Shown here: positions 53,601 to 63,904 of the stretch, piece by piece | Layout of the letters: every line of letters begins with the position of its first letter | How positions within the stretch are numbered: position 1 is the first letter of the stretch | DNA from: Macrostomum hystrix | Taxonomy: Eukaryota > Platyhelminthes > Macrostomidae | Assembly (NCBI GenBank): GCA_950097015.1 | Contig: CATNEN010000024.1 | Span: forward strand, 496,001 to 560,000 | Direction of reading: 5' to 3' | Length of the DNA: 64,000 nt | The notes under the pieces: generated by a model | Database searches by the model: none | What the model was told of the DNA's origin: nothing | Seen by the model: only the letters and a program-made list of their open reading frames with translations | Made by a program: the position numbers and the translations under genes

Positions 53601-56600
53601 CCAGATCCTCAAATACTTTCTATTCTCTCATATCCCCAGGTCATTATATACTCTCAGATCCCAGGTCATTCGATCCTCTCAGATCCTCAAATACTTTCCA
53701 TTCTTGTTGATCCTCAAATATTTATTTCGCTTCATGAATACTGTCAATATGACAAAAAAGTTGAATGTTTTGCATTCGCTACTATAAGTAAACTATCGAG
53801 GCCAAAAAGTTTTTTGTAAAAAACTGAAGGAGGAACCGATTTTTGTTGATTTTTAATTACAAAATTCAAATTTTAAATAATTTCAGATATTATATTTGTG
53901 TTCGTGTCAGGCATTAAGATTGGTCCAATTTTTGCTATAGAACGGCAAATACTGGGCGGTCTCCCGTGCGTGATTTTTCATCCTATCGCATATAACTTTA
54001 CTTTTTTATATTTTAGCCAACACTTTTGCCCATGCCTGTGTCATGCCATGCCATGCCTGCCCATCTCATACCACAGCTCCCTGATAATCTCATACCACAG
54101 CTCCCTGATAATCTCATACCACATATCCCTGATAATCTCGAATCTCTAACATCTGACCGCAGTATTGTCGGCGTTGGCGGCGACGGCATTCTGTCGGAGC
54201 TATTCCACGGCTTGCTACTGCGCAGGCGCCAGGATCATGGCTTGTCGGAGCACAGACTCGACGATCCGGAGCTGAAGCCTGAGCACACGCTAGGCATTGT
54301 GCCCGCGGGTAGGTTGCTATGGGGAACTGTGTATATTTAATATTTAAATAAATGATTTAAATTTATAGGGATTACTGAAATTACTAAATTTTTGGGATTC
54401 CACGTGATGCCCTAAATGGATTCCCCATTATATCCTATTGGGACACCCCCTTTTACCCTTTTCGGATTCTCCCTTTTACCCTTTTGGGATTCCCCATTAT
54501 ACCTTATTGGGATTCTCCTTGATGCCCTAAAGGGATTCCCCAGGATATCTTATCGGACTCCTTATAATACCCAATAAAGATTCCCTGCTAAAACCTACTG
54601 GGATTCTCCATGTTACACTATTGAGATTCCCTACTATTCCATACTAGTATTCTCAATGATTATCTATACGAGTAAGCTTGTTCACTCCATGGGGATTCCC
54701 GCCCAAACGATTCCATTCAGATTTCTCCTTGAAATCACGATTCCCCTAAGCAACAGAATTTCTTGTATTACCTTGTGTTACAAAAATCTCGCCAAAACTC
54801 AGGCAGCACCGACACGGTGGTGCACTCAATCAACGGAACCAGCGACCCGATCACAGCAATCGTGCAGATCCTACTAGGCCGACGGGTGGCCATGGACATT
54901 GCCTCGGTGTATGATGAAGCCGGCCAGTTTCTCACCTATAATATCAGCCTGCTTGGCTACGGCTATTTCGGCGAGGTGGCCAGAGCTAGCGAGCCGCTGC
55001 GCTGGATGGGACCGGCCAGGTACGACCTGGTTGGCGCTCACCGGCTTCTCAGCCTGCGAACTCAGTCGCTTGAGATTAGCTTCCTGGAGGCCGACGTCAG
55101 GTGAGAAATTTGAGAGAAGTCCTACTTGGGGAATCCAGTTCAGGATGAAGAGAGACAGGAGTCACTTCCTCCTCCAGTCTGCTTCTGTTTAAACAGCCAC
55201 CCCCTCCTCTAGTCTTCCTCCATTAAGCAGCCACCCCTTCTCCAGTCTGCTTCTGTTTAAACAGCCACCCCCTCCTCTAGTCTTCCTCCATTAAGCAGCC
55301 ACCCCTTCTCCCGTCTGCTTCTGTTTAAACAGCCACCCCCTCCTCTAGTCTTCCTCCATTAAGCAGCCACCCCTTCTCCCGTCTGCTTCTGTTTAAACAG
55401 CCACCCCTCCTCCAGTCTTCCTCCGTTAAGCAGCCACCCCTTCTCCAGTCTGCTTCTGTTTAAACAGCCACCCCTCCTCCAGTCTTCCTCCGTTAAGCAG
55501 CCACCCCCTCCTCCTGTCTTCCTCCGTTAAGCAGCCACCCCCTCCTCCAGTCTTCCTCCGTTAAGCAGCCACCCCTCCTCCAGTCTTCCTCCGTTAAGCT
55601 GCCACCTCTCTTTTCACACTATCTTTTTTGCAATTCTTTGAAATATTTAAACTATTAAATGCTTTCTTTTCCCGGAAAGATCACACACTGTGTGCACTCG
55701 CGATTGCTCTGTGTGCTCGTACGACGCTGCCAGTCAACAAAACCAGGAGAAACAGCAGCAGAAGCAGCAGCCGCCGCTGCGACTTCGCACAGTCACAGGC
55801 CGTTTCGTGGCCGTCAACAGTTTTCTGATGCCCTGTAGGTCGACGAAGAGCGCTGCCGGCGCCGTGCCGTTTGCCCACCTGGGCGATGGCTGCACCGACC
55901 TGGTGTTAGTGCGCGACTGCAGCAAGGCGGAGTTCCTGCGGCACCTGTACCGTGTCAGCAGCTGCCCGGTGAGGTTGTCCGCCGCCGCTAGCCCGAGCCC
56001 CGCCAGTTCCGACTCGCTTTTGGAAGCGCCAACCCAGTTGCCGATGGAGCCGCAGTTTCAGATGGACTGCGTCCAGGTAAAATTAGTTAGAAGCTTTTTC
56101 ATTTCTGAATTCCCTCTCTGAGATTAATTTCTGAACAGGATTCCCCATTTGATTCGCTAACAGGATTCCCCTTGGATTCTCTTACAGGATTCCCCTTGGA
56201 TTCCCTAACAGGATTCCCCTTGGATTCCCTAGCAGGAACACAGGATGCCCTCATTATCACTCACTGGAATCCTTTCAGGATTCCCCATCTAGATTCCCCT
56301 GGTTTCAGTCAAAGGATTCCCTATCAGGATTCCTAAACATGGTTCCCATTGGATTTACCAGGATTCCCCTTATTTCCCTAACTCAATTAGCCCAGGATAA
56401 TGCTCCTTCAAGTCCTCCATCCTTTATTCTCAGCTGGGATCCTAGAACTGCATCTCACGCCCATCTCTGAATTTTCCAGGTCCACCGAGTTCGCCAGTTC
56501 ACCGTCCGCATCTTGGACAATCCGCCAGGCTCGGTGTGGAACTGCGACGGCGAGGTTCTGCGCCAGGCTGGCCTGACGGTGCGCGTTCACCGCCAGCTCT

Positions 56601-56632
56601 TGCAGCTGTTCGGCTGTCACGTGACTGTCTGA
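50606..56632 (+). CDS. CERK: Ceramide kinase, 514 aa, six exons
   Basis: Exons are 50606-50750, 52801-53206, 54163-54308, 54803-55100, 55680-56076 and 56480-56632. Phases 1,2,1,2,0 join without a break. The enzyme phosphorylates ceramide to ceramide-1-phosphate using ATP, at Golgi and plasma membranes in animals. After a PH-like N-terminal part comes the lipid/diacylglycerol-kinase catalytic region: LLVFVNPVSGGGG (127-139), IVGVGGDGILSE (GGDG at 189-192), PAGSTD (231-236), LLGYGYFGE and ARYDLVGAHRLLS. Residues 337-344 read CTRDCSVC, the CxxxCxxC motif that separates ceramide kinases from sphingosine kinases. HLGDGCTDLVLVRDCSK and a C-terminal SVWNCDGE block also match the family. Total length is close to human CERK (537 aa). 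A Gln-rich insert follows the Cys motif. Introns 1, 2, 4 and 5 carry clear tandem repeats and intron 3 an irregular one; an SINE also sits in intron 1. Confidence 0.96.
50844..51168 (+). mobile_element. tRNA-derived SINE (family 1), third copy, in CERK intron 1
   Basis: Near-complete copy with A box (TTAGCCTAGTGG), B box (GGTTCGATTCG) and the TTTGTGTCCTTTAGCAAGAC core. GTACTTTTTTA at 50833-50843 and 51169-51179 is an exact 11-bp target duplication. It lies in the same orientation as the gene, 94 bp after the exon 1 donor. Confidence 0.94.
51180..52197. other. CERK intron 1, unique part
   Basis: No exon or element was recognised. GATTACACCAGCCCCCATTG near 52081 weakly resembles the inverted 3' end of SINE family 1. 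Confidence 0.4.
52198..52745. repeat. Intronic minisatellite, 32-bp unit (~17 copies), CERK intron 1
   Basis: The unit begins AGTATCAGTGGATGATGTAA and ends ATGACACACTGA. It is almost uniform and ends about 55 bp before exon 2. Confidence 0.96.
53246..53720. repeat. Intronic minisatellite, 27-bp unit (~14 copies), CERK intron 2
   Basis: The unit contains ACTTTCTGTCATCCCAGATC: a pyrimidine tract followed by CAG, so each copy looks like a 3' splice site on the gene's strand. Decayed units extend to about 53720. A second small series (CATACCACAGCTCCCTGATA, 54060-54140) with the same property lies just before exon 3. Confidence 0.92.
54400..54760. repeat. Degenerate GGGATTCCCC-type repeat, CERK intron 3
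   Basis: Irregular copies of TATTGGGATTCCCCATTATA and relatives, with no constant period. A similar word (GGATTCCCC) is used in intron 5. Confidence 0.75.
55160..55612. repeat. Intronic minisatellite, ~34/68-bp unit, CERK intron 4
   Basis: Alternating half-units CAGCCACCCCCTCCTCTAGT and TCTGCTTCTGTTTAAACAGC form a ~68-bp dimer on the left, collapsing to a ~34-bp unit on the right. It is strongly pyrimidine-rich with AAACAG/AAGCAG ends, so acceptor-like throughout. Confidence 0.9.
56130..56390. repeat. Degenerate ~24-bp repeat, CERK intron 5
   Basis: The unit resembles CAGGATTCCCCTTGGATTCC plus CTAA. The first copies are regular (56135-56235) and later ones decayed. TTCCCTAACAG in each unit is acceptor-like. 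Confidence 0.8.
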
Positions 56633-57024
56633 CATCTCTCAAGTATTCCACCTTACAGAGGTCTCAGAATTGATACCCGAGACCATTTTTTATATCCAAG
56701 CATCGGAAAGCTTTTTTGCTGTTTGTTTATTTATTTAATTTCCGTGCGACCTTCAATCACGTGACCAACCTGACCTAAGCTGTCAGTAGCGAACACTTAG
56801 ACATTGGGCTGCACTGACTGGCAGTATTCCTGAACTCTTCCTGCACTGCAACAGTTTTCTAGAACTTTTGTTTCGCATATAATTCTACAGTTTTTGTGCT
56901 ACACACCGCGCCATGACAGTAATTCAATTTTATTTAATTACAAATTCAACTCCAATTCTTGCAATAGCCAAGCCTTGCCCCATGCTTTGCGCATTGCTAG
57001 CTGTGCAAAATTAGACTATAGACT
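56633..57024. other. CERK 3' flank
   Basis: Presumed 3' UTR and intergenic sequence; no canonical AATAAA was seen close to the stop codon. Confidence 0.4.
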
Positions 57025-57582
57025 GCAGCTGATAGATTGATAGCGGTTGAGAGATTGATAGCAATTGACAGATTGATAGCAGTTGACAGATTGATAGCAG
57101 TTGACAGATTGATAGCAATTGACAGATAGATAACAGTTGACAGATTGATAGCAATTGACAGATTGATAGCAGTTGACAGATTGATAGCAGTTGACAGATT
57201 GATAGCAGTTGACAGATTGATAGCAATTGACAGATAGATAACAGTTGACAGATTGATAGCAATTGACAGATTGATAGCAATTGACAGATTGATAGCAATT
57301 GACAGATTGATAACAGTTGACAGATTGATAGCAATTGACAGATTGATAGCAATTGACAGATTGATAGCAGTTGACAGATTGATAGCAATTGACAGATAGA
57401 TAACAGTTGACAGATTGATAGCAGTTGACAGATTGATAGCAGTTGACAGATTGATAGCAGTGGACAGATTGATAGCAGTGGACAGATTGATAGCAGTGGA
57501 CAGATTGATAGCAGTGGACAGATTGATAGCAGTGGACAGATTGATAGCAGTGGACAGATTGATTGCAATTGACAGATTAAAT
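57025..57582. repeat. Minisatellite, 18-bp unit (~31 copies)
   Basis: The unit is AGTTGACAGATTGATAGC, with AATTGAC, AGTGGAC and AGATAGATAAC variants. The unit length is a multiple of three, giving an uninterrupted LLSICQ-type minus-strand frame without other support. Confidence 0.95.
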
Positions 57583-58039
57583 AGCTATTGCTGCAACAAA
57601 TCATCATATTTTTAGCCCTGAAATCCTGGTTTGCGTGACGAATTGGGCCCGTAAGAAAGATCATCTAGAAACTCAGTCAATTTTTGTTGCCTATCTTCTT
57701 ATTTAGGGCCCGTGTGTACTACTAACTCTAACATGTATATCAGTTTTGTACGTACATATCCAACGACTATTTTGGAATTCATCCAGTTATGGTTTTCTGG
57801 TTTACTTTTCAAAATGAAAATTACTTGTTTTTTCTATTTTTTATCTTGTGTGTTCGCGTATCTCTTGTGTTAGCTTTAGTTAACTATTACTTGCACATAC
57901 TAACCTTGCAACGGTGTGCTTCTCTGAGGGCTGGTTGTACTGCGAGAGAAAAATACTGCTTAAAAGATGAAGGAGAAATGTACCAGGGAGGAAAAAGGTG
58001 AGGGAGAAGGACTGAAAGAAAAAGTACGCCGAGGAGAAA
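57583..58039. other. Spacer between arrays
   Basis: Unique sequence, nothing recognised. Confidence 0.4.
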
Positions 58040-58590
58040 AACGGGCATTAAGACTGGTAGGGGAATAACTGGTAGAAAGACTGGGAGAGGAAAGACGGGG
58101 AGGAGAATGACTGGGAGTATAAAGAATGGGAGAAAGACTGGGAGAGGAAAGACGGGGAGGAGAATGACTGGAAGTATAAAGAATGGGAGAAAGACTGGGA
58201 GTAGAAAGATTGGGAGGAGAATGACTGGGAGTATAAAGAATGGGAGAAAGACTGGGAGTAGAAAGATTGGGAGGAGAATGACTGGGAGTATAAAGAATGG
58301 GAGAAAGACTGGGAGTAGAAAGATTGGGAGGAGAATGACTGGGAGTATAAACAATGGGAGAAAGACTGGGAGTAGAAAGATTGGGAGGAGAATGACTGGG
58401 AGTATAAAGAATGGGAGAAAGACTGGGAGTAGAAAGATTGGGAGGAGAATGACTGGGAGTATAAAGAATGGGAGAAAGACTGGGAGTAGAAAGATTGGGA
58501 GGCGAATGACTGGGAGTATAAACAATGGGAGAAAGACTGGGAGTAGAAAGATTGGGAGGAGAATGACTGGGCGAAAGACTGGGAGCAGAA
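58040..58590. repeat. Minisatellite, 57-bp unit (~9 copies)
   Basis: The unit contains GACTGGGAGTAGAAAGATTG, GGAGGAGAATGACTGGGAGT and ATAAAGAATGGGAGAAA; the internal GACTGGGAGT doublet suggests growth from a shorter unit. The plus strand is purine-rich. Confidence 0.94.
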
Positions 58591-58895
58591 AGAATACATT
58601 AGAGTTATGATAACTTTATTAATTTGGTCCAATTTTTCTAAGAAATACAGAAAAGTAAACAAAAGTTGGCGAACTGTAAGATACGTGATAGTATTACTTA
58701 CTTTAATATGCGTCAGTGAAGCAAATGATGGAGCGACTGTGTTATTTAGAGTTGCGAAATAAAAACCATATTATGTTTACACTTTTCTGTCCTTTTTTTC
58801 TTCTCGTTTATCAAACTTTATTATCCTAAAATGGTTTAATATTGTTTCTGTCTTGCAATGTTCCTTATTTATGGTGGGTCTGTTATAGAGTTTAC

Positions 58896-59450
58896 TAGCT
58901 GTGAGGGTAACCAGCTGAGAGGGTAACCAGCTGAAAGGGTAACCAGCTGAGAGGGTAACAAGCTGTGAGGGTAACCAGCTGTGAGGGTAACCAGCTGAGA
59001 GGGTAACCAGCTGTGAGGGTAACCAGCTGTGAGGGTAACCAGCTGTGAGGGTAACCAGCTGTGAGGGTAACCAGCTGAGAGGGTAACCAGCTGTGAGGGT
59101 AACCAGCTGTGAGGGTAACCAGCTGTGAGGGTAACCAGCTGTGAGGGTAACCAGCTGTGAGGGTAACCAGCTGAGGGGGTAACCAGCTGTGAGGGTAACC
59201 AGCTGAGAGGGTAACCAGCTGTGAGGGTAACCAGCTGAGAGGGTAACCAGCTGTGAGGGTAACCAGCTGTGAGGGTAACCAGCTGTGAGGGTAACCAGCT
59301 GTGAGGGTAACCAGCTGTGAGGGTAACCAGCTGAGGGGGTAACCAGCTGTGAGGGTAACCAGCTGAGAGGGTAACCAGCTGTGAGGGTAACCAGCTGTGA
59401 GGGTAACCAGCTGTGAGGGTAACCAGCTGTGAGGGTAACCAGCTGAGAGG
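58896..59450. repeat. Minisatellite, 16-bp unit (~35 copies)
   Basis: The unit is TGAGGGTAACCAGCTG, with GAGAGGG and GAGGGGG variants. Confidence 0.96.
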
Positions 59451-59937
59451 TTTTGCAATTCCTGAAAGACTTTTGTTTCAGTTATAAAGAAAGCGAAAAA
59501 TCGGTTGAATATTAAAAAGAAAAGCACTTATTAGTAACTGAGATATTAAATGTTTCAGACGTATCGTGAATGAAGAAAAAATATTATTAACAAGCGCATT
59601 GACATTTGGCATAGTCAGTGCGACATGCTAAATTATATTCTAAGAAACTTATTTGATGAAACTATTGGTTTTCGTGTATTGATGCTCAAAATAAATTAAA
59701 TTTTTTTTATCTATCTAAAAGTGCATGCCAATCGGTCAAATGAAAATTAAACGAGGTAAATCGGTCGTCTGTAATTATCAAATTGTAGCTCATCACTTTT
59801 GTAAACATTTATTTGCTGACATCCTTAACAGCTTTGATGACTGCCTATTGGCACTGATGACTAACCGAGCGGTTTGCTATCCTTTGCTGCTCGGCCATTG
59901 TCGTTTCCTGTATCTATCTCGTCTATGCTATCGCTAT
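59451..59937. other. Intergenic, nothing recognised
   Basis: AT-rich unique sequence between two arrays. Confidence 0.45.
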
Positions 59938-60160
59938 AGCGTTGCTATGTCATTACTATGCCGTTGCTATGCTGTTGCTATGTCATTACTATGCCGTCGC
60001 TATGCCGTTGCTATACCGTTGCTATGCTGTTGCTATGTCATTACTATGCCGTCGCTATGCCGTTGCTATACCGTTGCTATGCTGTTGCTATGTCATTACT
60101 ATGCCGTTGCTATGCTGTTGCTATGCCGTTGCTATGCTGTTGCTATGTCTGTACTATGCG
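59938..60160. repeat. Short-word repeat (GTTGCTATG type)
   Basis: A mixture of GCTATGCCGTT, GCTATGCTGTT and GCTATGTCATTACTATGCC words repeating at 11, 22 and 52-bp steps. It lies just downstream of the K2P gene's polyadenylation signal. Confidence 0.85.
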
Positions 60161-60170
60161 TTTTTAATTT

Positions 60171-60176
60171 TTTATT
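60171..60176 (-). promoter_or_regulatory. Polyadenylation signal AATAAA of the K2P channel gene
   Basis: The minus strand reads AATAAA 27 nt after the stop codon of the K2P exon. The short spacing implies a very short 3' UTR. Confidence 0.6.
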
Positions 60177-60203
60177 AACTGAAGCTGCCAGGTTCTCTTA
60201 ACT

Positions 60204-61096
60204 TCATCCATCGTCCAGGAGTCCAATCTTGCGGCCAAACGACTTCACCTTCTCTTTAGCCTCCTCCTGCATCAGCTGGAAGCACATAGCAATCATGGCC
60301 AGCCCGAACAACAGGTAGAGGCCGCAGGTAATTGGCTTGGCCTCGTCGGTCCAGGAGGACTCCTGCATGCCGGGCACATAGTCGCCAAGCCCGATGGTGG
60401 TCAGCGTGATGAATACAAAGTAGACGGACTCCAGGAAGCTCCAGCGCTCCCAGGAGTGAAACAGCACAGCCCCGGTGAGGATGTAGATGCAGAACACTGT
60501 CAGGGTCAGCCACACTGGCACCCGGATGGCCTCGCTGAGATCCTCAACGCTGCTAACTGGCGAGGAGGCAGCGTAGGAGCTCGCCATGGCATGGCCGGGC
60601 CCGAGCGAGCTGGGTGGCAGGACGCAGAGGTCCAACGTCTGGCCAGTGCTCGGATCTGCCAGCTGGAAGATTCGCCGATGCGACAGCAACTGCGGCGGCG
60701 ATCCGCTGGCGGGGGCGTGGCGTCCGGCCGTTGTCGACTGGCCGCTGCGTCCGCTGCTGCCGGCACCGCCGCTGCGTCTGGCCGCCGCGGCGCTGCGATT
60801 GCTCCGCCTGGACCTGTAGCGGCTGGAGATCGGCATGATCTCAGACAGCTGGTCGAAGGCGCGCACCCGGCCGCGCCGACTGCGACTGCTGATGGCCTCG
60901 TGGTGTCGGGCCAGACGGCGCATCCGCCGTCGTCGCCAGAGGCGCAGGCAGCAGTGCTGGTAGCACAGGCGGAATATGTCGGCCAGGAAGGAGCCGAGGT
61001 TGTGCAGGCAAAGCAGCATCAGCGGAATGCCCACCATGGCGTACAGGATGGTGCAGATGCGGCCGGCCACCGTCTTGGGAGCCACGTGACCGTAGC
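60204..61096 (-). CDS. Two-pore-domain (K2P) potassium channel, 3' exon
   Basis: This exon encodes about 296 residues and the stop. It enters through the acceptor CCTCACTTCAG at phase 1, splitting the first pore's selectivity filter: the missing upstream exon must end ...TIG, and this one begins with the rest, GYGHVAPKT. It continues with a helix (ICTILYAMVGIPLMLLCL), a long basic, Ser-rich cytoplasmic linker, then a third helix (VPVWLTLTVFCIYILTGAVL), the second pore (FITLTTIGLGDYVPG) and the last helix (GLYLLFGLAMIAMCFQL). Both filters have K2P-type sequences (GYG and GLG). The channel passes background K+ current at the plasma membrane. The N-terminal exon(s) with the first helix were not found up to 64000, so the preceding intron is at least 2.9 kb. 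The K2P subgroup is not assigned. Confidence 0.94.
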
Positions 61097-61149
61097 CTGA
61101 AGTGAGGGTGGCAACCAAACTAATTCCTTGGCTCTATGCGTTATGCTTT

Positions 61150-61395
61150 TACAGCTGGTTGATCCGATTTGGGGCGCAGCCGCGGAGAGAAGGATTGGGG
61201 GGCTTGTCGTGCAGTTTGCGCCCTTGAGGGCCAACCTCCAAAGAAAAGGGAGAGTGTGTACACTGCCTGACGATGAGAGAGTCAGGGCAGATGTACACAC
61301 CTGTGTGAGCGTGTGCCTGCGTACAGTATCTGTGTGTGTGTGTGCTCAGGAGTCAGCGAAATGGGCAGAATCACCAAATGATGATGATTATTAAC
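61150..61395 (+). mobile_element. 5'-truncated SINE (family 2) in K2P intron
   Basis: Starts at GATTTGGGGCGCAGCCGCGG, lacking the tRNA head, and ends GTCAGCGAAATGGGCAGAAT followed by an ATG/ATT-rich tail. It is collinear with the body of 40499-40770. It is antisense to the channel gene. Confidence 0.8.
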
Positions 61396-61424
61396 TCGGA
61401 GTGCTTGGATAGTAAGAATAATTG

Positions 61425-61503
61425 GGCCCGATGTGCAGCCGACAGCACAGCCGCAGCTATTGCGCGGGTCATCTGAAGGCAGCGTACGGCTGTTCAGTCC
61501 ATT
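61425..61503 (-). mobile_element. SINE (family 1) 3'-end fragment
   Basis: GGCCCGATGTGCAGCCGACA to CGTACGGCTGTTCAGTCCAT is the inverted 3' part of SINE family 1, matching the CAGTCCATGGACTGAACAGC region of the copies at 30032 and 50844. Confidence 0.8.
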
Positions 61504-61961
61504 AGTAATACTTATACTAATACTAAGTACGTCAGTTTATGCTGCTAAATAGATCAGGTATAATTTAGCGTCAATTACGCCAGTTCCTCTCCCTACCCGT
61601 AAAGCGAACCGCGTGAAAATCTCGCGCAGGACTGGCAGTTCCAAACAAGCAATGCAAAACGTCAGGGGGGTATAGCTTGCACTTCATCTCTGCTTGAATG
61701 GAAGTGTGAAAAGCAGTGGTCGCAGCTAAGTTTATATTTCTGACAGTAAGATTAGCCTTAATTAATACTGAACTAAACGTTAAGATCTTGTAGGGAGATT
61801 TTCTGCTGTGAATGTACAGTGGAGCCCATAACCAAATCACCGATGATTTTCTTGACCTTTGGTCTGGCACTAATTAAAGCTTTTTTGCTAACGCTTTACC
61901 ATGCAATGGACAGAAATTGCTAAAAAGGCGTTGAAATTTCTTGGCAACGAAAAGGCAACGA
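61504..61961. other. K2P intron, unique part
   Basis: No exon was recognised on either strand. Confidence 0.4.
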
Positions 61962-63350
61962 GGCAGTAGAAAAGACAGGAGGAGAGGCAGTAGAAAAGAC
62001 AGGAGGAGAGGCAGTAGAAAAGACAGGAGGAGAGGCAGTAGAAAAGACAGGAGGAGAGGGAGGAGAAAAGACAGGAGGAGAGGGAGGAGAAAAGACAGGA
62101 GGAGAGGGAGGAGAAAAGACAGGAGGAGAGGGAGGAGAAAAGACAGGAGGAGAGGGAGTAGAAAAGACAGGAGGAGAGGGAGTAGAAGAGACAGGAGAAG
62201 AGGGAGGAGAAAAGACAGGAGGAGAGGGAGGAGAAAAGACAGGAGGAGAGGGAGGAGAAAAGACAGGAGGAGAGGGAGGAGAAAAGACAGGAGGAGAGGG
62301 AGGAGAAAAGACAGGAGGAGAGGGAGTAGAAGAGACAGGAGAAGAGGGAGGAGAAAAGACAGGAGGAGAGGGAGGAGAAAAGACAGGAGGAGAGGGAGGA
62401 GAAAAGACAGGAGGAGAGGGAGGAGAAAAGACAGGAGGAGAGGGAGGAGAAAAGACAGGAGGAGAGGGAGTAGAAAAGACAGGAGGAGAGGGAGGAGAAA
62501 AGACAGGAGGAGAGGGAGTAGAAAAGACAGGAGGAGAGGGAGGAGAAAAGACAGGAGGAGAGGGAGGAGAAAAGACAGGAGGAGAAGGAGGAGAAAAGAC
62601 AGGAGGAGAGGGAGTAGAAGAGACAGGAGAAGAGGGAGGAGAAGAGACAGGAGAAGAGGGAGGAGAATAGACAGGAGGAGAGGGAGGAGAAAAGACAGGA
62701 GGAGAGGGAGGAGAAAAGACAGGAGGAGAGGGAGGAGAAAAGACAGGAGGAGAGGGAGGAGAAAAGACAGGAGGAGAAGGAGGAGAAAAGACAGGAGGAG
62801 AGGGAGTAGAAGAGACAGGAGAAGAGGGAGGAGAAGAGACAGGAGAAGAGGGAGGAGAATAGACAGGAGGAGAGGGAGGAGAAAAGACAGGAGGAGAGGG
62901 AGGAGAAAAGACAGGAGGAGAGGGAGGAGAAAAGACAGGAGGAGAGCGAGGAGAAAAGACAGGAGGAGAGGGAGTAGAAAAGACAGGAGGAGAGGGAGTA
63001 GAAGAGACAGGAGGAGAGGGAGGAGAAAAGACAGGAGGAGAGGGAGGAGAAAAGACAGGAGGAGAGGGAGGAGAAAAGACAGGAGGAGAGGGAGGAGAAA
63101 AGACAGGAGGAGAGGGAGGAGAAAAGACAGGAGGAGAGGGAGTAGAAAAGACAGGAGGAGAGGGAGTAGAAGAGACAGGAGAAGAGGGAGGAGAAGAGAC
63201 AGGAGAAGAGGGAGGAGAATAGACAGGAAGAGAGGGAGGATAAAAGACAGGAGGAGAGGGAGGAGAAAAGACAGGAGAAGGGGGAGGAGAAAAGACAGGA
63301 AGAGAGGGAGGATAAAAGACAGGAGGAGAGGGAGTAGAAGAGACAGGAGA
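61962..63350. repeat. Minisatellite, 24-bp purine-only unit (~58 copies)
   Basis: The unit is ACAGGAGGAGAGGGAGGAGA plus AAAG. The plus strand is almost purely A and G, interrupted by one C per unit and T in the GGAGTAGAA variant. Because 24 is a multiple of three, long frames stay open on both strands (about 500 codons), with no splice or start context. It lies in the upstream part of the K2P intron or beyond its 5' exon. Confidence 0.96.
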
Positions 63351-63904
63351 AAATATCTTATGGACGTGGACAATCAAATCAGAGTTTTTCAATCACCAAC
63401 AACAGCATCAGAAACGGCACTCTATTAGTTACTCTTATACTCGTAGTAGTTCTATTAATGTACTTGTATAGATCGAGATGAAAGTTGCATTTTAAAAGCA
63501 GGGTCGGGCCCACCTCTTTGGAGACTAAACGGGGGTACCCAGCAGAACAGGGAAAAGCTATTAGCCTAGTTCTTTATCGGCTTATCCACCATTTTTCGTC
63601 TCCGAGCCGAAAATGGTTTGAAAGCTGAAATCAAATAGTGCCCGAGGAAGAATTCGGAATCTGGGCTTTTTTTCCTCAATTTGCGCATTAAACTAGATTT
63701 TCTGTCGATTTTTTTCGACAAAACATTTCCGTGCTTTGTCGACTTTCGAAACTTTGCTGGTCGTCACATCCTGCTTTGGTGAGGGTTTCTTGGAATTTTC
63801 AATTAAAATTTTGGTGGCTTTGTTGTTTTTTGTGTTCAGTTCATTGGACATTCTGATATGGATATAATGATTAGGATATTCTAAAGTTAAGTTTTTGTGT
63901 TTCA
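63351..63904. other. Unique sequence near the window end
   Basis: No exon was recognised; in particular, no K2P N-terminal helix was found. Confidence 0.4.

Noticed and set aside
57011-57664. 217-codon minus-strand repeat frame (LLSICQ)
   Set aside because: The 18-bp unit is a multiple of three; no other evidence of coding.
58895-59527. 210-codon minus-strand frame
   Set aside because: 16-bp array artefact, cycling through frames; no domain.
61874-63428. Open frames of ~500 codons on both strands (Arg/Lys/Asp repeat and Ser/Pro/Leu repeat)
   Set aside because: An artefact of the 24-bp purine array; three overlapping frames are equally open, and no signal, domain or start context supports coding.
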